This document shows positions 36,114 to 44,837 of a stretch of 64,000 nucleotides of DNA, piece after piece. The stretch is taken from contig NZ_JAPZVR010000006.1 in assembly GCF_027622855.1 (NCBI RefSeq), positions 1 through 64,000 of the forward strand. The letters are read 5' to 3'. The notes under the pieces were generated by a model. That model searched no databases. It had not been told where the DNA came from and was given only the letters and a program-made list of their open reading frames with translations. The DNA comes from Glycomyces algeriensis (GTDB lineage: Bacteria > Actinomycetota > Actinomycetes > Mycobacteriales > Micromonosporaceae). The translations under genes and the position numbers were made by a program. The first letter of the stretch is position 1; every line of letters begins with the position of its first letter.

Positions 36114-38303
36114 TTACCAGGCCTTTTGCAGCCGTTCGTACTCGGCGGCAGTGATCGGCAGCACGGTGCCGTGGCGGGGACTCGACGGCAGGTCGTACTC
36201 GGCGACCGGGGTCCACTCGCCCGAGGCGAGGTCGGTGGTCTCGAACGGCACGTAGCCGCGGCCGCCGAACTCGTCGATGAAGAGGTACCACTTGTCCGCG
36301 GTGTTCGACTTGAAGACCAGCGGGCCCTCGCCCGCGCCGATGGCGCCCGAGCCGATGCAGTCCGCGAGGAACTGCCATTCGGCATCGGGGGCAAGGGAAG
36401 TGGCGGTCTCGGCGAGGATGAACTTGCCGCACGGGGTCGAGGCGGAGTTCGAGCGCTCGTCCTTGGTGAAGCGGTAGTACACGCCGTCAGACGCGATCAT
36501 GGTCGAGTCGATCGTCGAGTAGCCCTGGTCGACCCAGACCCGCGCCTCGGAGAAGTTGACGAAGTCGCGGGTCGTCGCGTACATCATCCGGTGGTAGAAG
36601 CCCTCGGAGTGGTCGTCGGTGGCGAACAGCGGCGAGGCCCAGTAGACGACGTAGGCCTGCTGCTCGGGGTCCCAGTAGGCCTCGGGTGCCCAAGTGGCGC
36701 CGGCGTTCTCGGGCGAGACCTCGACGAGGCGGCCCTCGGACCAGTTCACCAGGTCGTCGCTCTCCCACACCATGATCGAGAGGCTGCCGTGGCGCTGGGC
36801 CCGGTTCCAGTCGCCGTTGCCGTTGATCTTGAGGTCGGTGGCGATGAGGAAGAACCGGTCGCCTTCGGGCGAGCGGATGAGGAACGGGTCGCGCACGCCC
36901 TGCTCGCCCTGGTCGGAGGTGAGGATCGGCTGGGCCTCGTTCAGTTCCGTGAAGCTCAGGGGGTCGTCGCCGTTGCTCAGCGCGCCGTAGACCTGCTCGC
37001 CGGTGGGCGTGCCCTCGCCGGTGAAGTACGTGAAGAAGTAGCCGGCGTAGTCGGCCTCGGCCGGGAGCGGCGGCACGGTGGCGGTGAAGTGCAGCTTCTC
37101 CTTCTCGCCGCCGCGCTGGACGGTGGCGGTGAGCCTGACCTTGCGGGTCTTGCCGCCGGGCTCGTCGCGATTGACGGTGCCGTCAGTGGCGATCACGTTC
37201 GGGTGGTTGGACTTCCAGGTGATCTGGGAGCCGTTGGCACCGTTGGTGGGCAGGTTGACCGCCGAGCGCACGTCGTCGAGGTTCGGGATCACGATGGCGG
37301 CGGCGTCGAGGGCGACCGCCTCTTCATCGTCGAACTCGGCGAGCACGGTCGCGGTGAAGGCGAGTTGTTCTTGCACGGTGCCGAGGTTAACGGTTGCAGT
37401 GAGGGTGACCGTCGCGTCGTCGGCGTCCATGGCCGGGCGGGTGACCGTGCCGTCGGTGGCGATGACATCGGGTCGGCTTGAGGCCCAAGTGATCTGGGAG
37501 CCGTTCGCGCCCTGGACGGGGAGGTCGAGGTCGCCGGTGACGGCACCCGTGTCGCCGAGGTCGATCGCGGCGGCGTCCTCGGCGGCCTTCTCAGCGCTGA
37601 TGAGGGCGGCCTGCTCGCCGATCTCGGCCGGGGCGAGGGCCCCGTCGTAGATCCGGAAGTCCGCGAACCGGCCGTGGAAGTACCGGTCGCCGCTGTAGAG
37701 CGAGCGGCCCAGGTAGTTGGCGGCGGTCGAGCCGGCGCCGATGTCACCGGGCTTGATGGTGACGGCCTCGTTGCGGTCCACTTCCTGGCCGTTCAGGTAG
37801 AGGACGGCGGTGCCGCCTTCGAGGGTGTAGGCGAGGTGGTTCCAGGTGCCGCGCGCGAGGTTCTGGCCGGTCGAGGTGTTCTGCTCGCAGGTCCAGTGGC
37901 AGGTGGAGATGGAGGTCTTGTAGCCGTTGCCGGTGGTGAACAGGTAGCCGTCGCCCCAGGACCCGCTGGAGTTGCCGAGGCCGTAGATGAAGTACGCGCC
38001 GGACTGGCTCGGCTCGATGTAGACCTCGGCGGTCACGGTGATCGCGTCGAGTCCGGCGAGGAGGTCGTCGGGCAGGTCGACGTAGTCGTCGACGCCGTCG
38101 AGCGCCAGGCCGTCCCCCCAGGTCCCACCGACGAGGGTGCCGTCGTGCCCGTTGCCGGAGGCGTCGGCGACGACGGTGCCGCCCGCCTCGTCGAACTGGT
38201 ACCACAGCAGGGGGCCGTCGGCCGGGGCGGCGACCGCCGCGGCGGCTGGAACTGTCACCGCCGCAATGGCGACGACGGCTCCGATGAATCGCTTAGACGT
38301 CAC
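36114..38303 (-). CDS. Secreted GH43-like glycosidase with LamG and Ig-like domains
   Basis: Predicted extracellular glycoside hydrolase, probably arabinan/xylan side-chain active by family analogy. 729 residues from GTG 38303 with an AGAAGG site: signal peptide (1-27), LamG/concanavalin-like domain (~33-215), two bacterial Ig-like repeats that share GANGSQITW and VIATDGTV (~225-400), then a five-bladed propeller. Candidate catalytic residues: D472 in VRDPFLI, D599 in STIDST, E659 in GEGP. The substrate is not determined. Divergent from a secreted sugar dehydrogenase. Confidence 0.85.
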   Translation of the reverse strand: MTSKRFIGAVVAIAAVTVPAAAAVAAPADGPLLWYQFDEAGGTVVADASGNGHDGTLVGGTWGDGLALDGVDDYVDLPDDLLAGLDAITVTAEVYIEPSQSGAYFIYGLGNSSGSWGDGYLFTTGNGYKTSISTCHWTCEQNTSTGQNLARGTWNHLAYTLEGGTAVLYLNGQEVDRNEAVTIKPGDIGAGSTAANYLGRSLYSGDRYFHGRFADFRIYDGALAPAEIGEQAALISAEKAAEDAAAIDLGDTGAVTGDLDLPVQGANGSQITWASSRPDVIATDGTVTRPAMDADDATVTLTATVNLGTVQEQLAFTATVLAEFDDEEAVALDAAAIVIPNLDDVRSAVNLPTNGANGSQITWKSNHPNVIATDGTVNRDEPGGKTRKVRLTATVQRGGEKEKLHFTATVPPLPAEADYAGYFFTYFTGEGTPTGEQVYGALSNGDDPLSFTELNEAQPILTSDQGEQGVRDPFLIRSPEGDRFFLIATDLKINGNGDWNRAQRHGSLSIMVWESDDLVNWSEGRLVEVSPENAGATWAPEAYWDPEQQAYVVYWASPLFATDDHSEGFYHRMMYATTRDFVNFSEARVWVDQGYSTIDSTMIASDGVYYRFTKDERSNSASTPCGKFILAETATSLAPDAEWQFLADCIGSGAIGAGEGPLVFKSNTADKWYLFIDEFGGRGYVPFETTDLASGEWTPVAEYDLPSSPRHGTVLPITAAEYERLQKAW

Positions 38304-38560
38304 TGTCCAACCTTCTTCACTCAATCGATCAAGCAGGCCGGAGGCCGAGTGATCGGTAACCAGCAGGGGCTGGGGCCAGCTTATTCCAACCATCGACATA
38401 AGTGAACATGCGAATGTCACGATTCTCGATCGATTCCGGTGGGTCGCTCCGCCTGGACATCCGCGCCGAAGCGCGCTTACGATGGCAATTCAATCGATAT
38501 TCGTCTATATCATGATTTCTTCGCTTTCTGACCCGGCATCAGAAGAGACAAGGAGCAGCC
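38304..38560. promoter_or_regulatory. Divergent promoter region of GH43 and sugar dehydrogenase genes
   Basis: 257 bp, markedly more AT-rich than the surroundings, between divergent secreted-enzyme genes. It holds TCAATCGAT at 38321-38329 and again at 38490-38498, and CTCGATCGATT near 38425. The repeated ATCGAT core could be an operator for a shared regulator. No clear -35/-10 pair was assigned. Confidence 0.5.
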
Positions 38561-39631
38561 ATGCGACGCAAGCTGACCGCCGTCGGCGCCATGATCATCG
38601 GCACGGCCCTGGCCCTCGGCACCGCCACCGCATCCGCAGAGGAAGGGCCCGGCGCCGAACCCGCGCAGACCCCGGAGTTCGACTTCCGCACCGGCGACAC
38701 GGTCGCCACCGGCCTCACCATCCCGTGGGGGCTCGGGTTCCTCCCGGACGACTCCGCAATCGTGGCCGAGCGCAACTCGGGCGACGTGCTGCGGATCGGC
38801 ATCGACGCCGACCCGGTCGTCCTGGGGAGTCTGGAGGTCGTCGGCGGCGAGGGCCAGTTCGACGAGCGCGGGCTCCTGGGCCTCGCGATCTCCCCCTCGT
38901 TCGCGACCGACGGGTGGGTGTACGCGTACGTGTCGACCGAGGAGGACAACCGGGTCGTGCGGTTCCACCTCCACTCCTTCGACCCCGAGCCGGTGCTCAC
39001 CGGGATCCCCTCGGCGCTCAACCACAACGGCGGTCGCCTGGCGTTCGGGCCGGACGGCAAGCTGTACATCACCACCGGCGACGCGAACGACACCGCGAAC
39101 GCGCAGGACCTCGAGAGCCTCGGCGGGAAGATCCTGCGCGTCAACGCGGACGGGACCGTTCCCGAGGACAACCCGATCGCGGGCTCGCCGGTCTACACCT
39201 ACGGGCACCGGAACGTGCAGGGCCTCTCGTGGGGTCCTGACGGCGCGATGTACGCGACCGAGTTCGGCCAGAACACCTGGGACGAGCTCAACCGCATCGA
39301 ACCCGGGGCGAACTACGGCTGGCCCGAGGCCGAGGGGACGGGCGGCGCGCCGGAGTTCGTCGACCCGCTCGTCACCTGGAGCACGGCCGAGGCCTCGCCC
39401 TCGGGCGGGGAGGTCGCGGGCGACACCATGTACATCGGAGCGCTGCGCGGCCAGCGCTTGTGGACGGTGCCCGTCGCGGGCGGCGAAGCGGGCGAACCGG
39501 TCGCGGTCCTGGACGGCACGCTCGGCCGTATTCGAACTGTGGAGCTGGGCCCGGACGGCTGGCTGTGGGTGACCACTTCGAACGGCGGCGGCCAGGACAA
39601 GGTGGTGCGGTACCGGCCGATCGGCGGCTAA
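38561..39631 (+). CDS. Secreted PQQ-dependent sugar dehydrogenase-like protein
   Basis: 356 residues with a signal peptide (1-26, ending ASA). The rest is a six-bladed beta-propeller of the soluble glucose/aldose dehydrogenase family: WGLGFLPDDSAIVAER, GQFDERGLLGLAISP, and NHNGGRLAFGPDGKLYITTGD with the catalytic-type H155, then YGHRNVQGLSW. These enzymes oxidise sugars at C1 using PQQ and Ca; the exact substrate is unknown. ATG preceded by AAGGAG. Divergent from the GH43-like gene, so liberated sugars may be its substrate. Confidence 0.88.
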   Translation: MRRKLTAVGAMIIGTALALGTATASAEEGPGAEPAQTPEFDFRTGDTVATGLTIPWGLGFLPDDSAIVAERNSGDVLRIGIDADPVVLGSLEVVGGEGQFDERGLLGLAISPSFATDGWVYAYVSTEEDNRVVRFHLHSFDPEPVLTGIPSALNHNGGRLAFGPDGKLYITTGDANDTANAQDLESLGGKILRVNADGTVPEDNPIAGSPVYTYGHRNVQGLSWGPDGAMYATEFGQNTWDELNRIEPGANYGWPEAEGTGGAPEFVDPLVTWSTAEASPSGGEVAGDTMYIGALRGQRLWTVPVAGGEAGEPVAVLDGTLGRIRTVELGPDGWLWVTTSNGGGQDKVVRYRPIGG

Positions 39632-39634
39632 CCG

Positions 39635-39664
39635 AACCAACTCCGGCGCAAGCCGGGGTTGGTT
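39635..39664. terminator. Hairpin between sugar dehydrogenase and kinase genes
   Basis: 13-bp stem with one G-U wobble and a GCAA tetraloop, 3 bp past the dehydrogenase stop and 24 bp from the convergent kinase stop. Serves both genes. Confidence 0.8.
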
Positions 39665-39687
39665 CTGAAGGTAAGCAAAGCCGCACT

Positions 39688-41061
39688 TCAGAGGTTTTGT
39701 GATGCCTCAGTGGTCGGAGATTCCGTCTCGTCCGACGGCGTGGTTTCGCCGTCCGGTTCCGAAGTCTCCGTGGCCGGCGACGACGTTTCCGAGTCCGGTG
39801 AAGAGGTCTCCGTGTCAGGACTGCTGGCCGTCTCGCTGGGCGTCTCCGAGGTCTCTTCGTCGGTGGACGGGTCCCAGTTGGAGTCGTCGTCATCGTCGGT
39901 CGTCGTCTGGTCCTCAGTGGGCGAAGGTTCGGCCGAGGTCTCGACCGAGGACGAAGTCGGCTCGGGGGTCTCGATCTGGCCGTTCGGGTCATCGTTCAGG
40001 CCGTTGAGCCAGATGAGCAGTCCGATGATGGCCAGCGCCGCGATCACGGCCGCGGTGATGATCCACGGGGTGACACTGCTCTTCTCCTCTTCATGCGCCA
40101 TCGCGCCGGTGGGCTGCTCGGCGGTGTTGCCGCCGCCGACGCCAGCGCCGAGGAGGGCGGTCTGGTCGGTGCCGAAGTACTGGGTCTGCTGGCCGTCGGA
40201 CGGGGTCGCGGGTGAGACGGGGATGCCGCCGGTGACGACGCGGCCTTCGCGGGCGGAGCGGGCCATCTCGGCGGCCGAGGTGTAGCGGGCGCGCGGGTCC
40301 TTCTGGAGGGACTGGAGCACGACTTGGGCGACCCCGGCGGGGATGTCGCGGGAGAGCGGCGGCGGGGCCTGGGTCATGTGGCCGTTCATGACCGCGACGG
40401 GTGTGTCGGAGACGAAGGGCGGGCGGCCCATCAGGGCCTCGTAGGCGACGATGCCGAGCGAGTAGAGGTCGCTGGCGCCGGTCAGCTCGGCGCCGTTGAG
40501 CTGCTCGGGCGAGGCGTAGGCGAGGGTGCCCATGACGGTGCCGGTCTCGGTGAGGCCGGAGGCGCCGCGGGCGGCGGAGATGCCGAAGTCGACGATCTTG
40601 GTCGACCCGGTCGCTTCGTCCACGAGGAGGTTCGCGGGTTTGATGTCGCGGTGGATGATGTCGTTGCGGTGGGCGGTTTCCAAAGCGTCGGCGGCGGTCG
40701 CGACGATCTTCATGACCTCGTCGGGAGGCAGGGTGCCGCGGTCGCGCAGGATCTCGGCGAGCGAGCGCCCGCGCACGAGCTCCATGATCAGATAGGACAC
40801 CAGGCCGTCGTCGTCGGTGGTCTCCTCGCCGTAGTCGTACAGTCCGACGATGCCGGGCGACTGGAGGGCCGCCACGGACCTGGCCTCAAGTTGGAAGCGC
40901 GTGCGGAACTTGTCGTTGCCCGACAGTCCTGCATGGAGTATCTTGATGGCGACTTCCCGTTGCAGGCGGGTGTCGGTGCCTTTCCAGACTTCCCCCATGC
41001 CGCCAGCGGCGATCCGCTCGTCCAATCGATAGCGACCCGCCACCAAGGTCCCGCTCTGCAC
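39688..41061 (-). CDS. Membrane-anchored Ser/Thr protein kinase
   Basis: 457-residue eukaryotic-like kinase. Gly-rich loop IAAGGMGEV (17-25), ATP lysine K40 in VAIKIL, catalytic HRDIKPANLL with D139, DFG at 158-160, SPE in place of APE. A single membrane helix spans ~331-352, and the outside tail (353-457) is almost entirely Ser, Thr, Glu, Asp and Pro, with no PASTA repeats. So the sensor part is not a known ligand domain; the tail may be a wall-spanning stalk. GTG start with AGGAG upstream. Confidence 0.92.
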   Translation of the reverse strand: MQSGTLVAGRYRLDERIAAGGMGEVWKGTDTRLQREVAIKILHAGLSGNDKFRTRFQLEARSVAALQSPGIVGLYDYGEETTDDDGLVSYLIMELVRGRSLAEILRDRGTLPPDEVMKIVATAADALETAHRNDIIHRDIKPANLLVDEATGSTKIVDFGISAARGASGLTETGTVMGTLAYASPEQLNGAELTGASDLYSLGIVAYEALMGRPPFVSDTPVAVMNGHMTQAPPPLSRDIPAGVAQVVLQSLQKDPRARYTSAAEMARSAREGRVVTGGIPVSPATPSDGQQTQYFGTDQTALLGAGVGGGNTAEQPTGAMAHEEEKSSVTPWIITAAVIAALAIIGLLIWLNGLNDDPNGQIETPEPTSSSVETSAEPSPTEDQTTTDDDDDSNWDPSTDEETSETPSETASSPDTETSSPDSETSSPATETSEPDGETTPSDETESPTTEASQNL

Positions 41062-41199
41062 GTCGAACCCGCTCCTCTTACTCCTGCATCGGCCGGATGT
41101 TACATATAGCAGCCGTCAGCGGACCGCGGCCGCCGCCTTCACGGACTCCTGCCAGTCGGAATTGGCTGAGGGGCAACCGGGCACGCATCGAACGAAGAC

Positions 41200-41227
41200 G
41201 GCGGCCCGGGCCGAGGCCCGGGCCGCC
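41200..41227 (-). terminator. Terminator of aspS
   Basis: Perfect 13-bp GC-rich inverted repeat separated by two bases (effective loop of at least 4 nt), 18 bp beyond the aspS stop. Confidence 0.75.
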
Positions 41228-41245
41228 CACTACGACATCGTAGGG

Positions 41246-43033
41246 CTAACCGGCAACCGCTTCGGTACCCGCTTCCGCTTCCGGTACGAAGTCGATGCCG
41301 GCCTCGGCGCGCTGCTCGGGCGTGATGGTGGTGGGTGCCGAGGTCAGCGGGTCCATGCCGCCGCCCGACTTGGGGAACGCGATGACGTCGCGGATCGAGT
41401 CGGACTTGGCGAGGATGCCGCAGACGCGGTCCCAGCCGAGCGCTATGCCGCCGTGCGGCGGGGCGCCGTACTTGAGGCCTTCGAGGAGGAAGCCGAACTG
41501 CTCCTTGGCCTCCTCGTGGGAGAGGCCGAGCACGTCGAAGACGCGGCTCTGGACCTTGGCGTCGTGGATACGGATCGAGCCGCCGCCGAGCTCGTTGCCG
41601 TTGCAGACGATGTCGTAGGCGTAGGTGAGCGCGTTCGCCGGGTCGGACTCGAACTTGTCGATCCACTCCGGGTTGGGCGAGGTGAACGGGTGGTGGATCG
41701 CGGTCCAGCCGCCGTTGTCGGTGGGTTCGAACATGGGGGCGTCGACGACCCAGCAGAACGCCCAGGCGTCGGCGTCGATGAGGCCCACGCGCTTGCCGAC
41801 CTCGAGGCGGGCCGCGCCGAGCAGCTCCTGGGCCTCGCGGCGGTCGGTGGCGGCGGCGAAGAAGACGGCGTCGCCGGCCTTGGCGCCGACGGCGTCGGCG
41901 AGCCCGGCCAGGTGCTCCTCGGAGAGGTTCTTGGCGACGGGGCCCTTCGGCTCGCCGGTCTCGGCGTTGAAGGTGATGTAGGCGAGGCCCTTGGCGCCGC
42001 GCGCCTTGGCCCAGTCCTGCCAGCCGTCGAGCTCCTTGCGGGTCTGCGAGGCGCCGCCGGGCATGACGACCGCGCCGACGTAGCCGCCGGCGTCGATGGC
42101 GCCCGCGAAGACGCGGAACTCGGTGCCGCGCAGGTAGTCGGTGAGTTCGACGAGCTCCTGGCCGAAACGCAGGTCGGGCTTGTCGGAGCCGTAACGGTCC
42201 ATGGCGTCGTGCCAGGTCATGCGCGGAATCGGCAGCTGGATCTGGTGGTCGGCGAGCTCGGACCAGAGGGCCTGGACGACGCGCTCGCCCAGGTCGATGA
42301 TGTCGTCCTGGTCGACGAAGGAGGCCTCGATGTCGAGCTGGGTGAACTCGGGCTGGCGGTCGGCGCGGAAGTCCTCGTCGCGGTAGCAGCGGGCGATCTG
42401 GAAGTACTTCTCGAAGCCGCCGACCATGAGGAGCTGCTTGAACAGCTGCGGGGACTGCGGGAGGGCGTACCAGGTGCCGGGCTGGAGGCGCACGGGGACG
42501 AGGAAGTCGCGGGCGCCCTCGGGGGTGGAGCGGGTCAGCGTCGGGGTCTCGATCTCGACGTAGCCGTCCTCGACCAGAAGGTTGCGGGCGATGTGGTTCG
42601 CCTTGGAGCGCAGGCGGATCGCGTTGTTGGGGCCGGTGCGGCGCAGGTCGAGGTAGCGGTGGCGCAGCCGGATGTCCTCGGAGACGTCCACGTGGTCGTC
42701 GATCTGGAACGGCAGCGGCGCGGCCTCGGAGAGGACCGTGAGGTCGTTCGCGGTGATCTCGATCTGGCCGGTGGGCAGGTCGGGGTTCTCGTTGCCTTCG
42801 GGGCGGCGCGCGACGGTGCCGGTGACGGAGACGCAGTACTCGTTGCGCAGCTTCTGGGCGGCCTCGGCGGCCTCCGAGTCGCGGAAGACGACCTGGACGA
42901 CGCCCGAGGCGTCCCGCAGGTCCACGAACTCCACCCCGCCGTGATCGCGGCGACGCGCCACCCATCCGGCGAGGGTGACTTGCTGGTCGACGTCAGCGGC
43001 ACTCAGCGTGCCGGCGAGGTGTGTCCGATACAC
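41246..43033 (-). CDS. aspS: Aspartate--tRNA ligase
   Basis: Class II synthetase charging tRNA-Asp (possibly also tRNA-Asn, as in many actinobacteria that use the transamidation route). 595 residues: N-terminal OB fold ([23 protein letters not shown]), RHRYLDLRR, motif 2 [20 protein letters not shown], the bacterial GAD insertion, and motif 3 GIALGWDRV followed by the family C-terminal [15 protein letters not shown]. The GTG start has GAGGAG about 11 nt upstream. Confidence 0.95.
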   Translation of the reverse strand: MYRTHLAGTLSAADVDQQVTLAGWVARRRDHGGVEFVDLRDASGVVQVVFRDSEAAEAAQKLRNEYCVSVTGTVARRPEGNENPDLPTGQIEITANDLTVLSEAAPLPFQIDDHVDVSEDIRLRHRYLDLRRTGPNNAIRLRSKANHIARNLLVEDGYVEIETPTLTRSTPEGARDFLVPVRLQPGTWYALPQSPQLFKQLLMVGGFEKYFQIARCYRDEDFRADRQPEFTQLDIEASFVDQDDIIDLGERVVQALWSELADHQIQLPIPRMTWHDAMDRYGSDKPDLRFGQELVELTDYLRGTEFRVFAGAIDAGGYVGAVVMPGGASQTRKELDGWQDWAKARGAKGLAYITFNAETGEPKGPVAKNLSEEHLAGLADAVGAKAGDAVFFAAATDRREAQELLGAARLEVGKRVGLIDADAWAFCWVVDAPMFEPTDNGGWTAIHHPFTSPNPEWIDKFESDPANALTYAYDIVCNGNELGGGSIRIHDAKVQSRVFDVLGLSHEEAKEQFGFLLEGLKYGAPPHGGIALGWDRVCGILAKSDSIRDVIAFPKSGGGMDPLTSAPTTITPEQRAEAGIDFVPEAEAGTEAVAG

Positions 43034-43334
43034 GGGTTCAAAACTCCTCGAAGGAAACGGTTGGTCGATTGACCGGCGGAGCCGGTTCGCGGCCCGCAGG
43101 TCTCGCCCGGAATGCCGCGCCGAGGCCCGCTTCGCGGGCCGGGGCCAATGGCATTCTCTCGAGAACCCGGTGCCGGCAGCAATCGTATAACCGCCCGTGC
43201 CGCAGCGAGTCGGCCGTGCCGTCCGCCACGGCGGACGTCACGCAGGTCACCCGCAGCGCTTAGGGTCGCACTGCGGGGCGCAGGGCTGCGCGGGGCGCTG
43301 ATGCGCCCTTCCTTCTGCGCGCGCACCGTTGCGC
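43034..43334. other. Upstream region of aspS, no gene seen
   Basis: About 300 bp of GC-rich sequence with several short inverted repeats and no convincing reading frame with coding bias. It contains the aspS promoter, which I cannot pinpoint, and runs into the GCGCGC repeat cluster. Confidence 0.4.
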
Positions 43335-43463
43335 TTCCTATTCAGCGCGCGAGCGCACTACTGCGCTTCCCCATCAGCGCGCGAGCGCGCTACTGCGTTA
43401 ACTACTTCAGCGCGCGAGCGCGCTACTGCGTTAACTACTTCAGCGCGCAAGCGCGCTGAAGCC
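43335..43463. repeat. Four imperfect copies of a 31-33-bp GC-palindrome repeat
   Basis: Each copy has a core AGCGCGC-GA-GCGCGCT (last copy AA in the centre; first has one change) and the spacers CTACTGCGTTAACTACTTC between later copies. The last unit, CTTCAGCGCGC-AA-GCGCGCTGAAG, is a perfect hairpin and contains the stop codon of the HEPN-domain gene. The cluster resembles a REP-type or terminator-derived array. It has no CRISPR spacers. Confidence 0.85.
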
Positions 43464-43958
43464 GAGGAGCCTCACCACCACGTCGAGGAACCGGCGGGCG
43501 TCGGCGACGATCGCGTCGGCCTCTTCCGGGGTGACGATGTCGGGGATGCCGGCCTGCGCGAGGACCCGTTTGCGGGCGGTGCGGGCGAAATGCGAGGCCC
43601 ACTCCTCCAGCTCCGGCGCAACGCCCCGCAGCAGCTCCCAGGTGCTCGAGGGGCGGCCGGGCCGCCGCCTGCCCGTGGCGTCGCCCGCCCGCACTGCGAG
43701 CACGGCCACGGCCACCCGGAGGGCGGCCAGGTGCGCCTCGGCGTAGCGCTCGCCGGGGCGGGTGCGCTCCGCCGCGTCGTCGAGGTCGACGCGGGCGGTG
43801 GCGAGGAGCTGGAGCGGGGAGCGGTTGGGGAGCTGGTCTGCCGGGATTCGCAGGCGTGAGTTCTGCACGGTGCCCGCTTGCACCAGTCGGGGGCCGCTCG
43901 CGCCGCGGGTTCCCACGGGCGAGGCGGATCGAGTTACGGCGGGTCGAGAAGCTGCCAT
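43440..43958 (-). CDS. SAV_6107-family HEPN-domain protein
   Basis: 172 residues from ATG 43958 with a strong AGGAGG at 8 nt. The C-terminal two-thirds is an all-helical HEPN-type domain: LLATARVDLDDAAERTRPGERYAEAHLAALR, LLRGVAPELEEWASHF, and TPEEADAIVADARRFLDVV. It contains RYAEAH, an R-x4-H as in many HEPN RNases, though its equivalence to their active site is uncertain. A perfect LexA box 24 bp upstream suggests SOS induction. Family members often lie near mutasome genes in Streptomyces (memory, not checked). The last codons are made from the GC-palindrome repeat. Confidence 0.75.
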   Translation of the reverse strand: MAASRPAVTRSASPVGTRGASGPRLVQAGTVQNSRLRIPADQLPNRSPLQLLATARVDLDDAAERTRPGERYAEAHLAALRVAVAVLAVRAGDATGRRRPGRPSSTWELLRGVAPELEEWASHFARTARKRVLAQAGIPDIVTPEEADAIVADARRFLDVVVRLLGFSALAR

Positions 43959-43981
43959 GACGTGGGCCTCCTTAACCTTGT

Positions 43982-43997
43982 TCGAACTTGCGTTCGA
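43982..43997 (-). promoter_or_regulatory. LexA (SOS) box upstream of HEPN gene
   Basis: TCGAAC-TTGC-GTTCGA: a perfect inverted repeat identical to the mycobacterial/actinobacterial SOS consensus TCGAAC-N4-GTTCGA. It lies 24-39 bp upstream of the HEPN start and just downstream of a CATATT that could be the -10, so LexA would block initiation. Confidence 0.8.
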
Positions 43998-44111
43998 GAA
44001 ATATGGAACCACACGGGTCCGACATTTCCAACCCCCATCGTCGCGCGAAATCAGCGAATGGCTACGGAGTGTCGCTCATCCGACAGCACTGTCATTGCAC
44101 GGCAACAGAAA

Positions 44112-44143
44112 AGGGGCCGCGAACCGTTCGGTTCACGACCCCT
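44112..44143 (-). terminator. Terminator downstream of the TPR gene
   Basis: Read on the minus strand, AGGGG pairs with CCCCT, CG with CG and GAACCG with CGGTTC, with single-base mismatches, followed by TTT. A U-tract terminator about 70 bp past the TPR stop. Confidence 0.65.
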
Positions 44144-44215
44144 GACGTACACCTGAGGCACACCGGGTGTTCGAAGAACGCGGGCGCCTGCGCTTCGCGG
44201 CCCGCGCTCGACGGG

Positions 44216-44596
44216 CTACTCGGCGATCTCGTTGACCATGCGGAGGTGGCCGCGGGCCTCTTCGGCGCGGCCCATCCGCTGGAGGGTGCGGCCGAGGAGC
44301 AGGCGGGCGTAGAAGTCCGCCGGGTTGGCCTCGACCATCTTCTCAGTCAGCTCGAGCGCCCTGTTCAGCTGCGCCGACTTGAAGTAGGCGCGCGCGGCGA
44401 CGAGCATGACGTCCGGGTGGTCCGGGTGGTCGCGCAGCAGCGGCGCGAGGAACTGCAGGGCCCCGAGCGGGTCCTTGAGGGCGAGCATCTCCTCGGCGTC
44501 GCGCAGCCGCCGAGTCTCCTCGGGGATCTGGCGCGGCCTGGCGTCGGAGTCGATGAAGGCGGCGATCTGGTCGTCGGTGATGTTCTCGTAGCGCAT
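44216..44596 (-). CDS. Tetratricopeptide-repeat protein
   Basis: 126 residues from ATG 44596. After an acidic N-terminal segment it has about three TPR-like helix pairs: AEEMLALKDPLGALQFLAPLL, PDVMLVAARAYFKSAQLNRALEL, and DFYARLLLGRTLQRMGRAEEARGHL. It is a protein-interaction scaffold with no visible enzymatic domain. Cytoplasmic. Small TPR genes near aspS are common in actinobacteria. Confidence 0.8.
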   Translation of the reverse strand: MRYENITDDQIAAFIDSDARPRQIPEETRRLRDAEEMLALKDPLGALQFLAPLLRDHPDHPDVMLVAARAYFKSAQLNRALELTEKMVEANPADFYARLLLGRTLQRMGRAEEARGHLRMVNEIAE

Positions 44597-44837
44597 TTCG
44601 TGGACAACGCAAGTCCGGCTCGGATCATTCCCGGCCCGAGCAAGCCCCCGCATTCCCGGCGCCGCCCTTCAAAACGGGCATCGGAGGACCCCCGATATCA
44701 AGGGTGACACTGGGGTACGACACTCCGGTGACTCGGCGACGACTTCGCAGGCACCGAGTCCGGTCATGGCGGCTGCGCCACCCCGTTCGTTGCGGAGCGC
44801 CGCCGGCCCGATCTGCGCGTGGTGCGCCCGGCGCGCC

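Noticed and set aside
43335-43463. CRISPR array
   Set aside because: The repeats are themselves palindromic, nearly contiguous, and lack unique spacers of constant length; no cas genes are near.
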